Below are positions 49,240 through 63,514 of a DNA stretch of 64,000 nt, one piece after another; within the stretch, counting starts at the first letter, position 1, and every line of letters starts with the position of its first letter. This stretch comes from Phyllobacterium zundukense (GTDB taxonomy: Bacteria > Pseudomonadota > Alphaproteobacteria > Rhizobiales > Rhizobiaceae). Both the position numbers and the translations under genes were made by a program. The notes beneath the pieces were generated by a model. It did not search any database and was not told where the DNA came from. It saw only the letters and a program-made list of their open reading frames with translations. The stretch is taken from assembly GCF_002764115.1 (NCBI RefSeq), contig NZ_CP017940.1, positions 966,501 through 1,030,500 on the forward strand, given 5' to 3'.

Positions 49240-49368
49240 GAATCATTGAGGACTTGTCAGCGAATCAACTCTCTGATTCTTTAGGGACAAGCGTTAACTG
49301 ATTTGAGTCGGCTGGTTTTTATCAGTCTCGGGTGTCTGCGGTCCCGGCCGCCGGATATACGTCGACTC
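49240..49368. promoter_or_regulatory. Cluster of five GANTC (CcrM) sites upstream of ddl-ftsQAZ
   Basis: GANTC sites begin at 49240, 49262, 49275, 49305 and 49364, five in 129 bp where a random sequence would give about one per 256 bp. CcrM methylates GANTC in alphaproteobacteria and the methylation state tunes cell-cycle promoters. The gap between murB and ddl is the largest break in the dcw cluster besides the MITE, so a promoter for ddl-ftsQ-ftsA-ftsZ is likely here. No clear -10/-35 pair was identified. Confidence 0.5.
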
Positions 49369-49415
49369 ATGTCTTTTTTCGCCTTCGATGGGGAAGTGTT
49401 TGAGGGGTTGCCTTC

Positions 49416-50342
49416 ATGGCGAAAAAGCATGTTGCGATGCTGATGGGTGGGTTTTCATCGGAACGTCCGGTGAGCCTTTCCTCCGGCAATGCTTGCGCCG
49501 ATGCCTTGGAGGCGGAGGGCTTCTCTGTGACGCGCGTTGATGTTGCCCGTAACATTGCCAGTGTTCTGCTTGAGCTGAAACCCGATGTGGCATTCAACGC
49601 ATTGCACGGCCCTTTCGGCGAGGATGGCACGATTCAGGGCATCCTCGAATATCTCGAAATTCCCTATACCCATTCCGGTGTGCTGGCATCGGCTCTTGCC
49701 ATGAACAAGGAGCAGGCGAAGATCGTCGCCAAGGCGGCTGGTGTTCCTGTGGCAGAAGCGAAGACCATGAACCGGCATGCCTTCACCTCATCCCATCCGA
49801 TGAAGCCGCCTTATGTGGTCAAGCCGGTAAGCGAGGGGTCGAGCTTCGGTGTCGTCATCGTCAAGGAAGACCAGTCGCATCCCCCGCAGGTCATTACCTC
49901 GAACGATTGGAAATATGGCGATACCGTCATGGTCGAGCGCTACATCCACGGGCGGGAATTGACATGCGCCGTGATGGGTGATGTCGCCATCGGGGTGTGT
50001 GAAATCATCCCCGTAGGGCACCAGTTCTACGATTATGATTCAAAATATGTTGCAGGCGGATCAAATCATGTGGTTCCCGCTAAAATTTCACTAAAAATTT
50101 ACCAAAAAATACAAACACTGGCACTCAAGGCGCATCAGGCAATTGGATGTAAAGGGATTAGCCGGTCGGACTTCCGTTACGACGACCGTTTTTCCGAGGA
50201 TGGCGAGCTTATCTGGCTGGAAGTTAACACCCAGCCGGGCATGACTCCCACTTCTCTCGTGCCTGATATCGCCAAAGCTGCGGGGCATACCTTCGGTGAA
50301 TTGTTGAGTTGGATGGTGGAGGACGCATCGTGTTTGCGTTGA
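49416..50342 (+). CDS. ddl: D-alanine-D-alanine ligase
   Basis: 308 residues of the ATP-grasp Ddl family (DdlB position in the cluster): [61 protein letters not shown] and [15 protein letters not shown]. It makes the D-Ala-D-Ala used by MurF. The stop lies 13 bp inside ftsQ. Confidence 0.95.
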   Translation: MAKKHVAMLMGGFSSERPVSLSSGNACADALEAEGFSVTRVDVARNIASVLLELKPDVAFNALHGPFGEDGTIQGILEYLEIPYTHSGVLASALAMNKEQAKIVAKAAGVPVAEAKTMNRHAFTSSHPMKPPYVVKPVSEGSSFGVVIVKEDQSHPPQVITSNDWKYGDTVMVERYIHGRELTCAVMGDVAIGVCEIIPVGHQFYDYDSKYVAGGSNHVVPAKISLKIYQKIQTLALKAHQAIGCKGISRSDFRYDDRFSEDGELIWLEVNTQPGMTPTSLVPDIAKAAGHTFGELLSWMVEDASCLR

Positions 50343-51271
50343 AGGGCAAAAATGCGCACCCACGAGGTGCTGCGCCGGTGTCTTCGGGCAGATCGGCGGC
50401 TCTTGGCCGTTTCCGTATCGTCCTGCCAAAATTCATGCGCAAGCCGGTGCGTGTTTTTGCTCGCATGATCGAGGGTGAAGTCTCTATCCCGAACCATGTC
50501 GGAACATTCGGTGCGGTGGCGTTTCTGGCGCTGACGGGTGCCTATGGTGCGATCCTTGGCGGTCATGCGCCGGAAGTGGTGAAGGTCACGACGTCAACAT
50601 TCGGTTTTGCCATCGAAGACGTGAAGGTCGTCGGTAACAATGAGACCTCGGAGATCGATGTCCTGGGTGCGCTCGGGCTTGATGGTGAGACGTCCCTGGT
50701 CGGCTTGAGTGCGTCGGATGCACAGAAGGCTGTTGCAGGGCTGCCCTGGGTCGAATCCGTCGATGTATTCAAGGTCTACCCCAACACAATCCAGATCTCG
50801 ATCCACGAGCGGTCGGCCATGGCTGTCTGGCAGAATGGCAGTGAGCTTTCGGTCATCGATGCTGATGGCCGTGTGATCGTTCCGTTCACGGGCGGGCGCA
50901 GCGCATCGTTGCCGCTGGTCATTGGCGCAGGCGCCGACAAGCAGGCGAAGCTGCTCATGGCGCAGATGGCGGCATTTCCGCAGATCACGGGCGAGGTGAA
51001 AGCCTATGCGCGGGTCGGTGACCGGCGCTGGGATCTGCTTCTGAAAAATGGCGTAACGCTGATGCTGCCGGAATACCGCATCGATGAAGCGCTTGCCGAT
51101 ATTGTCGATATGGATCGCAAGGCGGGACTTCTGTCCCGCGATATCGCGTCGGTCGACATGCGCCTGACGGACCGGGTGGTTGTCAGGCTGACACCAGACG
51201 CGATGGTACAGCGCGTTGAATATTTGAAGGCGCGGGACAAGGCGTCGAAGCGTTCGGAGAAGCGTGTATGA
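50330..51271 (+). CDS. ftsQ: Cell-division protein FtsQ
   Basis: 313 residues from a GTG at 50330 with GGAGG 7 bp upstream. A basic cytoplasmic tail precedes one membrane helix (about residues 60-80, [19 protein letters not shown]). The POTRA domain follows ([20 protein letters not shown]) and then the FtsQ domain ([19 protein letters not shown]). FtsQ links FtsL/FtsB to the divisome. The stop overlaps ftsA by 4 bp. Confidence 0.92.
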   Translation: MFALKGKNAHPRGAAPVSSGRSAALGRFRIVLPKFMRKPVRVFARMIEGEVSIPNHVGTFGAVAFLALTGAYGAILGGHAPEVVKVTTSTFGFAIEDVKVVGNNETSEIDVLGALGLDGETSLVGLSASDAQKAVAGLPWVESVDVFKVYPNTIQISIHERSAMAVWQNGSELSVIDADGRVIVPFTGGRSASLPLVIGAGADKQAKLLMAQMAAFPQITGEVKAYARVGDRRWDLLLKNGVTLMLPEYRIDEALADIVDMDRKAGLLSRDIASVDMRLTDRVVVRLTPDAMVQRVEYLKARDKASKRSEKRV

Positions 51272-52590
51272 GTATTCTGAACGGAAAAGGCACGTCGACT
51301 GGAGCAGCATCCGCCAAGCGGACGCGCTCCTTGACCGTTCTTGACATTGGTTCAAGCAAGGTATGCTGCATCATTGCGCGGCTTCGCCCGCGTGAGGAAA
51401 GCGCGCACCTGCCGGGCCGCACCCATCGCATCGAAGTTCTCGGTATCGGCCACCAGAAGTCGCGTGGCATCAAGTCCGGCGTCATCGTCAATCTGGATGC
51501 CGCTGAACAGGCGATCCGTCTGGCAGTTGATGCCGCCGAGCGTATGGCCGGTCTCACCGTCGACTCGATGATCGTCAACATTTCTGCGGGACGCCTCAAG
51601 AGCGAGAGTTTTTCGGCCAGCATCAACCTTGGCGGCCATGAGGTCGACCAGGCTGATATTCGCCGGGTCCTTGCAGCTGGTGCCAAGCAGGCATTGGCAA
51701 CCGAGCGTCATCTCGTTCATTCGCTGCCCATCGCCTATGGGCTCGACGGTGAGCGCGGCATTCGCGACCCGCTTGGCATGATCGGCGATACACTCGGCGT
51801 CGAAATGCACGTGCTGACGGCCGATGCTGCGCCTCTGCGCAATCTCGAACTTTGCGTCAACCGTTGCCATTTGTCGGTCGAGGCCATGATTGCAACTCCC
51901 TATGCGAGCGGTCTCTCGGCGCTCGTCGATGACGAAGCCGAGATGGGTGCTGCCTGCATCGATATGGGTGGTGGCACGACGACGATTTCGGTCTTCTCCG
52001 AGGGCAAGTTCATCCACGCTGACGCCATCGCGATTGGCGGCAACCACGTGACCATGGATGTGGCGCGCGGCCTTTCGGCACATATGGACGATGCCGAACG
52101 GCTGAAGGTCATGCATGGTTCGGCGCTGCCAAGCGCTGCCGATGACCGCGATCTCATCAGCGTCTCGCCGCTCGGCAATGACGGGCGCGATGTCCCCAAC
52201 CAATATCCGCGTGCTGTCCTGACACGCATTATACGTGCCCGCGTCGAGGAGACGCTGGAACTGGCGCGCGATCGCCTCAATCAGTCTGGCTACGGCCAGA
52301 TTGTCGGCAAACGTGTCGTCCTGACAGGCGGAGCCAGTCAGCTGGCAGGGCTGCCCGAAGTAGCCCGCCGCATTCTGGCCCGCAATGTGCGAATTGGCCG
52401 TCCTCTTGGTGTTACGGGTCTTCCCGAAGCGGCCAAGGGACCGGCTTTCTCCGCAGCGGTTGGTCTTTTGATCTATCCGCAAGTGGCAGGAATCGAAGAG
52501 CGTTCTGTAAAGGCCGGTTCATCATCGCTGATGACAGGTACGGGTGGGCGTTTTCAGCGTATCGGCCAGTGGCTGAAAGAGAGTTTTTGA
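51268..52590 (+). CDS. ftsA: Cell-division protein FtsA
   Basis: 440 residues, actin-like fold: phosphate-1 loop LDIGSSKVCCIIAR, SHS2 domain 1C about residues 90-170, CIDMGGGTTTISVF (phosphate 2), and VLTGGASQLAGLPEVARRIL (adenosine motif). The C-terminal GRFQRIGQWLKESF is the amphipathic membrane-targeting helix. FtsA tethers FtsZ to the membrane. Followed after 66 bp by ftsZ. Confidence 0.95.
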   Translation: MSILNGKGTSTGAASAKRTRSLTVLDIGSSKVCCIIARLRPREESAHLPGRTHRIEVLGIGHQKSRGIKSGVIVNLDAAEQAIRLAVDAAERMAGLTVDSMIVNISAGRLKSESFSASINLGGHEVDQADIRRVLAAGAKQALATERHLVHSLPIAYGLDGERGIRDPLGMIGDTLGVEMHVLTADAAPLRNLELCVNRCHLSVEAMIATPYASGLSALVDDEAEMGAACIDMGGGTTTISVFSEGKFIHADAIAIGGNHVTMDVARGLSAHMDDAERLKVMHGSALPSAADDRDLISVSPLGNDGRDVPNQYPRAVLTRIIRARVEETLELARDRLNQSGYGQIVGKRVVLTGGASQLAGLPEVARRILARNVRIGRPLGVTGLPEAAKGPAFSAAVGLLIYPQVAGIEERSVKAGSSSLMTGTGGRFQRIGQWLKESF

Positions 52591-52656
52591 TCAATCGGGG
52601 AAACCCAAAAAAATACCGCAGCGGCGAGGCGGTAAAGACGAAAAGGAACGAGACAA

Positions 52657-54357
52657 ATGAGTATCAATCTGCAAAAGCCGGATATTACCGAGCTTAAGCC
52701 CCGGATCACCGTCTTCGGTGTTGGCGGTGGCGGTGGCAATGCGGTCAATAACATGATCAATGCCGGTTTGCGCGGTGTTGAATTCGTTGTGGCCAATACC
52801 GACGCGCAGGCGCTGTCGCAGTCCAAGGCTGAACGTCTGATTCAGCTGGGTGCGGCGGTGACCGAAGGCCTTGGCGCAGGTTCGCAGCCAGAGGTTGGCC
52901 GCGCAGCTGCGGAAGAGTGCATCGATGAAATCAACGATCATCTGCAGGGCACGCATATGTGCTTCGTCACGGCAGGCATGGGTGGCGGCACCGGCACCGG
53001 TGCTGCTCCGGTGGTTGCCCGCGCAGCACGCGAAAAGGGCATCCTGACCGTTGGTGTCGTGACCAAGCCTTTCCATTTCGAAGGTCAGCGCCGCATGCGC
53101 ACCGCCGATATGGGTATCGAAGACCTGCAGAAGAATGTCGATACGCTCATCGTCATTCCGAACCAGAACCTCTTCCGCATTGCCAATGACAAGACGACCT
53201 TCGCCGATGCATTCGCAATGGCGGATCAGGTTCTTTACTCCGGCGTTGCCTGCATCACCGACCTGATGGTCAAGGAAGGTCTCATCAATCTCGACTTTGC
53301 CGATGTTCGCTCGGTGATGCGCGAGATGGGCAAGGCAATGATGGGCACCGGTGAAGCCTCTGGCGACGGCCGCGCAATGGCTGCTGCTGAAGCTGCGATT
53401 GCCAATCCCCTGCTTGATGAAACCTCTATGCGTGGCGCCAAGGGTCTGCTGATCTCGATCACCGGTGGCCGCGACATGACGCTGTTTGAAGTTGATGAGG
53501 CTGCAACACGTATCCGTGAAGAAGTTGACCAGGATGCAAATATCATCCTCGGCGCAACCTTCGACGAAAGCCTCGAAGGCATCATCCGCGTTTCTGTCGT
53601 GGCAACTGGCATCGATAAGCAGATTGGAGAGTCGGCGCCTGCGCCGATCGAATTTCGCCAGCCTCTGAAGCCTATTGCCAAGCCCGCACAGCAGGCAGCC
53701 GCAAGAGTTGAGACAGTTGCCCGTCCGGTTGTTCAGCAGCCGGCCGCTCGCTTGGCCGATCCGGTAGCCGAAGCAATCCGCGCTGCCGAACAGGACATCC
53801 CGCAGCGCGCACCACAGCCTGCCGAGCAGGAATTCCGTCCGCAGAGCCGTATCTTCCAGGCGCCTGCACCGGAAGTCTTCGACGCACCTGTTGCGGCTGC
53901 TCCACAGGCACCGGTTCATCAGCCGGCACCACAGCCGCAGATGCAGACGGCACCTGCACCGCAGCCCGCAGCGCCACGCATGCCGAATGTCGCTGATTTT
54001 CCGCCGGTCGTTCAGGCGGAACTCAATGCCCGCGACATGGGCTCCCGTGATCATGGCCGTGACCAGGCAGCTGCCTATGAAAGCCAGGAAGATCGTGGCC
54101 CGATGGGTCTCTTGAAGCGTCTGACCGCAGGTCTGACCCGCCGCGAAGACGAGACGGCCCGGTTGGAACCAGCGCAGCCGCGGGAACCCGCTATGCGTCC
54201 GGCCGAACCACGCCGTCCGCTTTCGCAAGACGCGTCGATCTATGCGCCGCGCCGTGGACAACTGGATGAGCAGGGCCGGGTTCAGCCCCAGGCACGTCAG
54301 TCTTCCGAGGACGATCAGCTCGAAATCCCGGCATTTCTCCGCCGGCAGGCGAACTGA
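52657..54357 (+). CDS. ftsZ: Cell-division GTPase FtsZ
   Basis: 566 residues. The GTPase domain includes [15 protein letters not shown], the tubulin signature GGGTGTGA (near residue 109) and the T7 loop NLDFADVR (near 205). Residues about 335-550 form an unusually long Gln/Pro/Ala-rich linker, as in Rhizobiales. The C-terminal peptide [10 protein letters not shown] binds FtsA. A clear ribosome-binding site (GGAACGAG) precedes the ATG. A strong terminator follows, which ends the dcw transcript. Confidence 0.97.
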   Translation: MSINLQKPDITELKPRITVFGVGGGGGNAVNNMINAGLRGVEFVVANTDAQALSQSKAERLIQLGAAVTEGLGAGSQPEVGRAAAEECIDEINDHLQGTHMCFVTAGMGGGTGTGAAPVVARAAREKGILTVGVVTKPFHFEGQRRMRTADMGIEDLQKNVDTLIVIPNQNLFRIANDKTTFADAFAMADQVLYSGVACITDLMVKEGLINLDFADVRSVMREMGKAMMGTGEASGDGRAMAAAEAAIANPLLDETSMRGAKGLLISITGGRDMTLFEVDEAATRIREEVDQDANIILGATFDESLEGIIRVSVVATGIDKQIGESAPAPIEFRQPLKPIAKPAQQAAARVETVARPVVQQPAARLADPVAEAIRAAEQDIPQRAPQPAEQEFRPQSRIFQAPAPEVFDAPVAAAPQAPVHQPAPQPQMQTAPAPQPAAPRMPNVADFPPVVQAELNARDMGSRDHGRDQAAAYESQEDRGPMGLLKRLTAGLTRREDETARLEPAQPREPAMRPAEPRRPLSQDASIYAPRRGQLDEQGRVQPQARQSSEDDQLEIPAFLRRQAN

Positions 54358-54384
54358 TCCGGTCACGGAATATTAAAGAACATG

Positions 54385-54416
54385 AATTCCGCCATTGTCT
54401 CAATGGCGGAATTTTT
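54385..54416 (+). terminator. Rho-independent terminator of ftsZ
   Basis: Perfect 13-bp stem AATTCCGCCATTG/CAATGGCGGAATT with a TCT loop and TTT run. Confidence 0.93.
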
Positions 54417-54637
54417 CATTCAAACTATTGAAATGGCATGGAAACAACCTAGCTGGGGGGCATGACGGTTCCGTTACAAACATCCCGAAACCGTGATTTT
54501 GCTTCATGCGGTGCCGAATGTATCTTGCGCTGCAATATAACGGCGCGATCTGATTCTGACATCTACAGCGCTGCGACGTTAAATTTCAGATACCGGATAT
54601 AGCTATCTGGCTTGCGGTTCACGGGCACGAGGTTCAA

Positions 54638-55579
54638 TTGCGCGATTTCCAGACAACGATTGCAGAGCGTATCTCGCTTTCCGGTGCAGGTGTGCACAGT
54701 GGCGCGCCGGTGACGATTTCGTTTTCACCTGCTGATCCCGATACCGGCATTGTATTCCACAGGCTTGATGGGAGCGGCGGCAGCCACGAGATCAGGGCAC
54801 TTGTGTCCGAAGTCGGTACGACTGACCTGTCGACAACGCTTGCCAACCGGGCAGGGGTCACCATCAGCACCGTCGAGCATGTGATGGCGGCAATCGCCGG
54901 TTCCGGCATCGACAATACGATCATCGAGATCGACGGCCCGGAAGTGCCGATCCTGGACGGAACATCGTCCGCCTTCTTGGATGCATTCGAACAAGCCGGT
55001 TTCGTGCGTCAGGCAGCAAAGCGCCGCTTCATTCGCGTGCTCAAGACATCGCGCATAGAGGCGGGTGCCTCATGGGCGGAGTTTCGCCCCTATGACGGCA
55101 CACGCTACGAGGTCGAGATTGATTTCGAGACGCCGGTCATCGGCCGTCAGAAATTCGCCAGCGATATGGACGAGGCAACCTTCCGCAAGGAAATCTCACG
55201 AGCACGTACCTTCGGTTTCATGCGCGACGTGGAAAAGCTCTGGGCCGCCGGTCTTGCGCTTGGCTCATCGCTCGACAACTCCCTTGTCATTGGTGACGAC
55301 AATTCCGTCATCAATCCTGGTGGTTTGCGCTACAAGGACGAGTTTGTGCGCCACAAGGCGCTTGATGCGATCGGTGATCTGGCCCTGGCTGGTGCGCCCT
55401 TCATCGGCTGCTTCCGCTCCTATCGCGGTGGTCACCGTCTTAATGCGGCTGCGCTGCGAGCGCTCCTTTCCGATCACACGGCATTCGAGATTGTTGAAAT
55501 GGCGGGCAAGCGCGGTCAATCGCGCGGCGCCTCCCTTGTCGCGGTGAACGCTCCGGTTTTTGCGCCCTGGGCGATTTAG
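54638..55579 (+). CDS. lpxC: UDP-3-O-acyl-N-acetylglucosamine deacetylase
   Basis: 313 residues from a TTG at 54638 with GAGG 5 bp upstream. LpxC motifs: TTIAERISLSGAGVHSG, TVEHVMAAIAG (zinc His, near residue 81), RTFGFM, and HKALDAIGDLALAG with the second zinc His and Asp (about 239-243). It catalyses the committed step of lipid A synthesis in the cytoplasm. It lies 280 bp after ftsZ behind the ftsZ terminator and so has its own promoter. Confidence 0.95.
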   Translation: MRDFQTTIAERISLSGAGVHSGAPVTISFSPADPDTGIVFHRLDGSGGSHEIRALVSEVGTTDLSTTLANRAGVTISTVEHVMAAIAGSGIDNTIIEIDGPEVPILDGTSSAFLDAFEQAGFVRQAAKRRFIRVLKTSRIEAGASWAEFRPYDGTRYEVEIDFETPVIGRQKFASDMDEATFRKEISRARTFGFMRDVEKLWAAGLALGSSLDNSLVIGDDNSVINPGGLRYKDEFVRHKALDAIGDLALAGAPFIGCFRSYRGGHRLNAAALRALLSDHTAFEIVEMAGKRGQSRGASLVAVNAPVFAPWAI

Positions 55580-55595
55580 AGCAAGTTCTAACCCG

Positions 55596-56486
55596 TCAGA
55601 ATCCTGGTATCGAATTGTGCACTGCTTGCAGCATGATCGCTGCGAGCCGTGCGGTTGCGGGCTCGGATTGCGCTTCCGAGCGATGAAGGACCAGTCCGAG
55701 CGAAGGTAGCGCTGGTAACCCACTCTCGGCTGGTACCAGAGGCTGCACGCTTGCAGGCAGTCCGATCGGGGTGCGGATTGTCACTCCAAGCCCTGCGGCT
55801 GTCGCAGCCCACAATCCCGCAAGACTTGGACTGATGAAGGCCAGCCGCCATGGAATGCCGGCCCGGTCGAGTGCGGTGGTCGCAGCCGTGCGCAAAAGGC
55901 ATGGTGCTTCCAGCGAAGCCAGCGGCAGAGGTTCCTCGCCCGAGGCTTGCCATGTTCTTGGTTCTCCGGCCGGACCAACCCAGCACATGGGAACATTCGT
56001 AACGTGCTCGCAATGGGGTGTGACTGCTCCATCGCTCCAGGCAAGCGCCAGATCAAGCCGGCCCGACGTCACACGATCGATGAGCTCGGTATTGCGTGCC
56101 ACACGCGCTTCAATCCTCACCTTGGGGTGCGCCCGGGCGAACTGGCCGAGCACTTCCGGAAGGATCGTTTCGCCGAAATCCTCCTGCAGACCGAGGCGAA
56201 CCCACCCTTCCAGATCGGTCCCGTGGATAGCAGTGGCTGCTTCATCGTTGAGATCGAGCAAGCGGCGTGCATAGGCAAGCATTGTCTCACCAGCGTCGGT
56301 CAGCGCCAGACCGCGTCCGGCCTTGACGAAGATCGGCGTCTCCGCCTGCTGTTCCAGCTTCTTCAGCTGCGCGCTCACGGCCGAGGTGGAGCGGCCCAGC
56401 CGGTCAGCCGCCTTGGCAAAGCTGCCAAGCTCCACGCCGGTGGAAAAGGTGCGCAACACATCGAGATCGAAGGTGATCCGTCGCAT
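55596..56486 (-). CDS. LysR-family transcriptional regulator
   Basis: 296 residues: N-terminal winged helix (LRTFSTGVELGSFAKAADRLGRSTSAVSAQLKKLE), then the periplasmic-binding-like effector domain. It is divergent from the tautomerase gene and probably regulates it; a TCCGA-N5-TCGGA inverted repeat lies between them. It converges on lpxC. Confidence 0.92.
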   Translation of the reverse strand: MRRITFDLDVLRTFSTGVELGSFAKAADRLGRSTSAVSAQLKKLEQQAETPIFVKAGRGLALTDAGETMLAYARRLLDLNDEAATAIHGTDLEGWVRLGLQEDFGETILPEVLGQFARAHPKVRIEARVARNTELIDRVTSGRLDLALAWSDGAVTPHCEHVTNVPMCWVGPAGEPRTWQASGEEPLPLASLEAPCLLRTAATTALDRAGIPWRLAFISPSLAGLWAATAAGLGVTIRTPIGLPASVQPLVPAESGLPALPSLGLVLHRSEAQSEPATARLAAIMLQAVHNSIPGF

Positions 56487-56516
56487 TTTAATTATCCCGA
56501 TTTTCAGGACGATAAG

Positions 56517-56531
56517 TCCGATATTTTCGGA
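56517..56531. promoter_or_regulatory. Candidate LysR operator
   Basis: TCCGATATTTTCGGA is a 15-bp inverted repeat with a T-N11-A core pattern as bound by LysR-type regulators, 30 bp before the LysR start and 85 bp before the tautomerase gene. Confidence 0.5.
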
Positions 56532-56615
56532 TTTTCAGATTAATATGCGCGTCTATAGATCCAGCGTCAAGTTCATCGCGCTACTGACGCTCGATGCATA
56601 GAAAGGACCAGTTCC

Positions 56616-57005
56616 ATGCCTTTTACCCGAATCTCGCTTCTTGAGGGCAAGTCGCCCGAATATCTGAAGGCGCTCACCGATAGCCTGCATCAGGCTATGG
56701 TGGAAACCTTCAATGTCCCTGCAACTGACCGGTTCCAGGCGATCCACCAGCACCGTCCTGGCGAACTGATCTTCGATCGCAATTATCTCGGCGGACCGCG
56801 CTCGGACGATTTCATCGTGTTTTCCATCACCACGGGCAAGCCGCGCGACACAGCGACGAAGAAGGCATTCTACAAGCGACTGGTCGCGCTGCTGGGGGCC
56901 GCTCCGGGAGTTAGGCCCGAGGATGTCATGATCATCATCAGCACATCGAGCCGGGACGAGTGGTCCTTCAGCAATGGCGAGGCTCAAATGCTGGAAGCCG
57001 TATGA
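56616..57005 (+). CDS. Tautomerase-family protein
   Basis: 129 residues; after Met the mature start is Pro (PFTRISLLEGKSPEYLKAL), the catalytic N-terminal Pro of 4-oxalocrotonate tautomerases. The body is a fused two-unit form typical of 'tautomerase_2'-type proteins (NRPGELIF-like segment at HQHRPGELIFDRNYLG). AAAGGA precedes the ATG. The gene and the DUF4865 gene, 28 bp downstream, often occur together under a LysR regulator. Substrate unknown. Confidence 0.85.
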   Translation: MPFTRISLLEGKSPEYLKALTDSLHQAMVETFNVPATDRFQAIHQHRPGELIFDRNYLGGPRSDDFIVFSITTGKPRDTATKKAFYKRLVALLGAAPGVRPEDVMIIISTSSRDEWSFSNGEAQMLEAV

Positions 57006-57033
57006 CCGGATTGCATTGAAAGGAGTGGTGGCC

Positions 57034-57604
57034 ATGATCGCCATGCAGTACAGTTTTTCATTGCCGGCGGATTACGATATGTCGATTATCGACCGGCGTA
57101 TCGCGGAAAAAGGCCATCTGCTCGACAATTTCCCCAATCTGAAATTCAAGGGCCTATCTGACGGCGCGAAGAAATGATGAAGCCGGAAGCCAGGAGAATC
57201 TCTACGCGCCGTTCTATCTCTGGAACCATGAGGGCGGCCTGAATGATTTTCTGTGCGGGGAAGGCTTTGTCGGGCTCACGCGGTCATTCGGCTGGCCGCA
57301 GGTCAAGACCTGGTTCGTCTGGCAGGCGCATCTGTCCCCTGCAGTCCGCGAAGCCGTGTTTGCAACGCGCGAAATGCGGGCGACACCAGCTCACTCGTCG
57401 CTTGCTGAACTGCGCAAGCGCGAGAGCGAGGAAACCTTCGACGATGTCCAGAAACGTGGTGCACTCGCCTCAATTTCAGCCTTCGAACCCACAAGCTGGA
57501 CGCGGATTCGCTTTCAACTATGGGGCGAGACACGGGGACTAGAGCCCGCTGCAGATATTCAAGCCTACAGGATAGGGCACCTTTCGCTGCCAAAATCGGA
57601 TTAA
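57034..57604 (+). pseudogene. DUF4865-family protein, frameshifted
   Basis: The first 47 codons (MIAMQYSFSLPADYDMSIID...) match the N-terminus of DUF4865 proteins, but the frame stops after FKGLSDGAKK. The family sequence continues in another frame from 57155: YLTARRNDEAGSQENLYAPF and LTRSFGWPQVKTWFV, to the stop at 57604. Dropping one G from the GGG at 57150-57152 gives an uninterrupted protein of about 189 residues with the expected FKAYL junction. It may be a recent mutation or a sequence error. GAAAGGAG lies 8 bp before the ATG. Confidence 0.8.
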
Positions 57605-57803
57605 TGGAGGTCTTTGCAACTCATTTTCAGGTCCGCCACAAAATTGGACGATTAGATGGCAATAAGATTGCTGATTCTCGTCGCTTGTGGTTTATGAACG
57701 CCCAACCGACGGTAAGATTGACTATGCCTAGAGCATGAGCCGCAAACGTGATATCGGGTTTGCGATCAATGCTCTTAAATTATTATGTGGGGCCGGAGAC
57801 AGC

Positions 57804-58691
57804 ATGGCGAATTGCAGAATGTCGATAAATACAGGGTTTGGCAACAAGGCCCGGATGGCCCTTCTGCTCGTTCCAATTGCCAGCGCTATAGCGATTTCCG
57901 GTTGCGCCTCGAAAGACGACGATCTCGATCTGAATGCCTATGTCGACACGATCGAACCTGCGGACGTTCTCTACAACCAGGCGCTTGCCAATCTGAATTC
58001 CGGGCGTCTCGATGAAGCCGCCAAGAAATTCGATGCCGTCGATCGCCAGCATCCCTATTCTGAATTTGCCCGCAAGTCGCTGGTGATGGGCGCATTCGCC
58101 AACTACCGCGCCGGCAAATATGACGATGCGCTTGCCATGACCAAGCGCTATATCGCGCTTTACCCGACGCAGGCTGAAGCAGCCTACGCCTATTACATCA
58201 CCGGTCTTTGCTACTACCGCCAGATCCCGGACGTTACGCGCGAACAGAGCATGACGCGCCGTTCGATTGCCGCCTTCAACGAAGTGGTCGAGCGTTACCC
58301 GGATTCCGAATATGTCGAGGATTCCAAGGCCAAGATCCGTTTCGGCCGCGATCAGCTTGCCGGCAAGGAAATGCAGGTCGGCCGCTATTATCTTGAGCGC
58401 AAGGAATATCTGGCAGCCATCAAGCGCTTTCGCGGTGTCGTCGAACAATATTCCAACACGCGTCACGTTGAAGAAGCTTTGGCCCGCCTGGTCGAAGCCA
58501 ACTACGCATTGGGCCTGACCAATGAGGCACAGGCGGCGGCGGCGGTGCTCGGCCAGAACTATCCTGATAGCCAATGGTACAAGGATAGCTACAAGCTTCT
58601 GCAGAGTGGCGGGCTTGAGCCGCGCGAAAGCGCCGGTTCATGGCTGTCCAAGGCCGCAACGGCCATCACTGGTGGCAAAGACGGCGTCTAA
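57804..58691 (+). CDS. bamD: Outer-membrane assembly lipoprotein BamD
   Basis: 295 residues from the ATG at 57804 (GGAGA 6 bp upstream). A lipoprotein signal ends in IAISGC. TPR repeats follow: [70 protein letters not shown] and [15 protein letters not shown]. BamD is the essential partner of BamA in beta-barrel insertion. It normally follows lpxC directly in relatives; here the LysR module lies between. Confidence 0.93.
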   Translation: MANCRMSINTGFGNKARMALLLVPIASAIAISGCASKDDDLDLNAYVDTIEPADVLYNQALANLNSGRLDEAAKKFDAVDRQHPYSEFARKSLVMGAFANYRAGKYDDALAMTKRYIALYPTQAEAAYAYYITGLCYYRQIPDVTREQSMTRRSIAAFNEVVERYPDSEYVEDSKAKIRFGRDQLAGKEMQVGRYYLERKEYLAAIKRFRGVVEQYSNTRHVEEALARLVEANYALGLTNEAQAAAAVLGQNYPDSQWYKDSYKLLQSGGLEPRESAGSWLSKAATAITGGKDGV

Positions 58692-60330
58692 TTTAAACAC
58701 CTAACCTGAGCGATCATGCTTTCGCATCTGTCGATCCGCGATATTGTTCTGATTGAACGGCTCGACATCGAGTTTCGCGAAGGCTTGTCGGTACTGACCG
58801 GCGAGACCGGTGCCGGTAAATCCATCCTGCTCGATGCCTTGTCGCTTGCGCTTGGAGCACGCGGCGACGCCTCCCTCGTGCGCCACGGTGCAGAGCAGGG
58901 ACAGGTTACGGCTGTCTTTGACGTGATGGGTAGCCACCCGGCGCGCACCCTGTTGCGCGAAAACGATATCGACGACGACGGCGACATCATCCTGCGCCGC
59001 GTCCAGACCGCCGATGGCCGCAGCCGCGTCTTCATCAACGACCAGGCGGCAAGCGTCACGCTGCTCAAGGAGCTTGGCCGCAGGCTCGTTGAAATCCACG
59101 GTCAGCATGACGACCGCGCCCTGATCGACATCGATATCCACCGCACATTGCTGGACGCGTTCGGCGCATTGGAAACCAAAGCTGCGCTTGTCCGGGCGCT
59201 GCACAAGACGTGGCGCGATACAGAGCACGCCCTGGTTCGTCACCGCGCCAAGGTGGAAGCGGCGACACGCGAGGCTGATTACCTGCGCGCCTCGGTCGAG
59301 GAGCTTGCCAAGCTCGATCCCGAACCGCAGGAAGAAGAGACGCTGGCAATCAAGCGCACGGACATGATGCGCTCGGAAAAGATCGCAGGCGATGTCAACG
59401 ATGCTAACGAGGTCCTTTCCGGCAATGCGTCGCCCGTGCCCTCGCTCGCCAGTCTGGTTCGGAGGCTCGAGCGCAAGGTGCCGGAGGCACCGCAATTGCT
59501 GGAGCCTGTGGTCAAGGCGATTGATGAGGCACTGAATGCGCTGGCCGAAGCGCAGAATGGTATCGAACAGGCGATTCGCGCCATCGACTTCGACCCGCGT
59601 GTGCTCGAACAGACGGAAGAACGGCTGTTCGCGCTTCGTGCCGCCGCGCGGAAATACTCGGTTGCGGTCGATGATCTCCCCGCTCTGCGGGACCGCATGG
59701 ACGCCGACCTTGCCGATATCGACGCCGGTGCAGAACGCCTTGCTGCATTGGAAAAGGAAGCCGTCGCGGCGCGCGAGACCTATGATCAGGCAGCTCTGGC
59801 GCTCTCAGTGGACCGCCGCGAAACCGCCGACCATCTGAAACAGGCTGTCATGGCCGAACTTCCCGCGCTGAAACTCGAACGGGCGGAATTCATTGTTGAG
59901 ATGGCAACAGATCCGCAGAACCGCACATCCGATGGTATCGATACGGTCGAGTACTGGGTGCGGACCAATCCCGGCACCCGTGCCGGCCCCATGATGAAAG
60001 TCGCGTCCGGCGGCGAGCTTTCGCGTTTCCTGCTGGCGCTGAAAGTGGCGCTTGCCGATCGCGGCTCAGCCCCGACGCTGGTGTTCGATGAAATCGATAC
60101 GGGCGTGGGTGGTGCCGTTGCCGATGCTATCGGCCAGCGGCTGCGGCGTCTCGCCGGGCAGGTGCAGGTGCTGTCGGTAACCCATGCGCCGCAGGTTGCG
60201 GCACGGGCGCAGACGCATTTTCTCATTGCCAAGGCGGCCGCCGGCAATGACCGTGTGGCGACATCGATCCGCGCCATGGAAACGGGCGACCGGCAGGAGG
60301 AAATCGCTCGCATGCTTGCCGGTGCGAGCG

Positions 60331-63508
<3,178 letters not shown>

Positions 63509-63514
63509 TCGCAG

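Noticed and set aside
49290..49310. CtrA binding site upstream of ddl
   Set aside because: A single TTAAC half-site is present but the TTAA-N7-TTAA pair is not.
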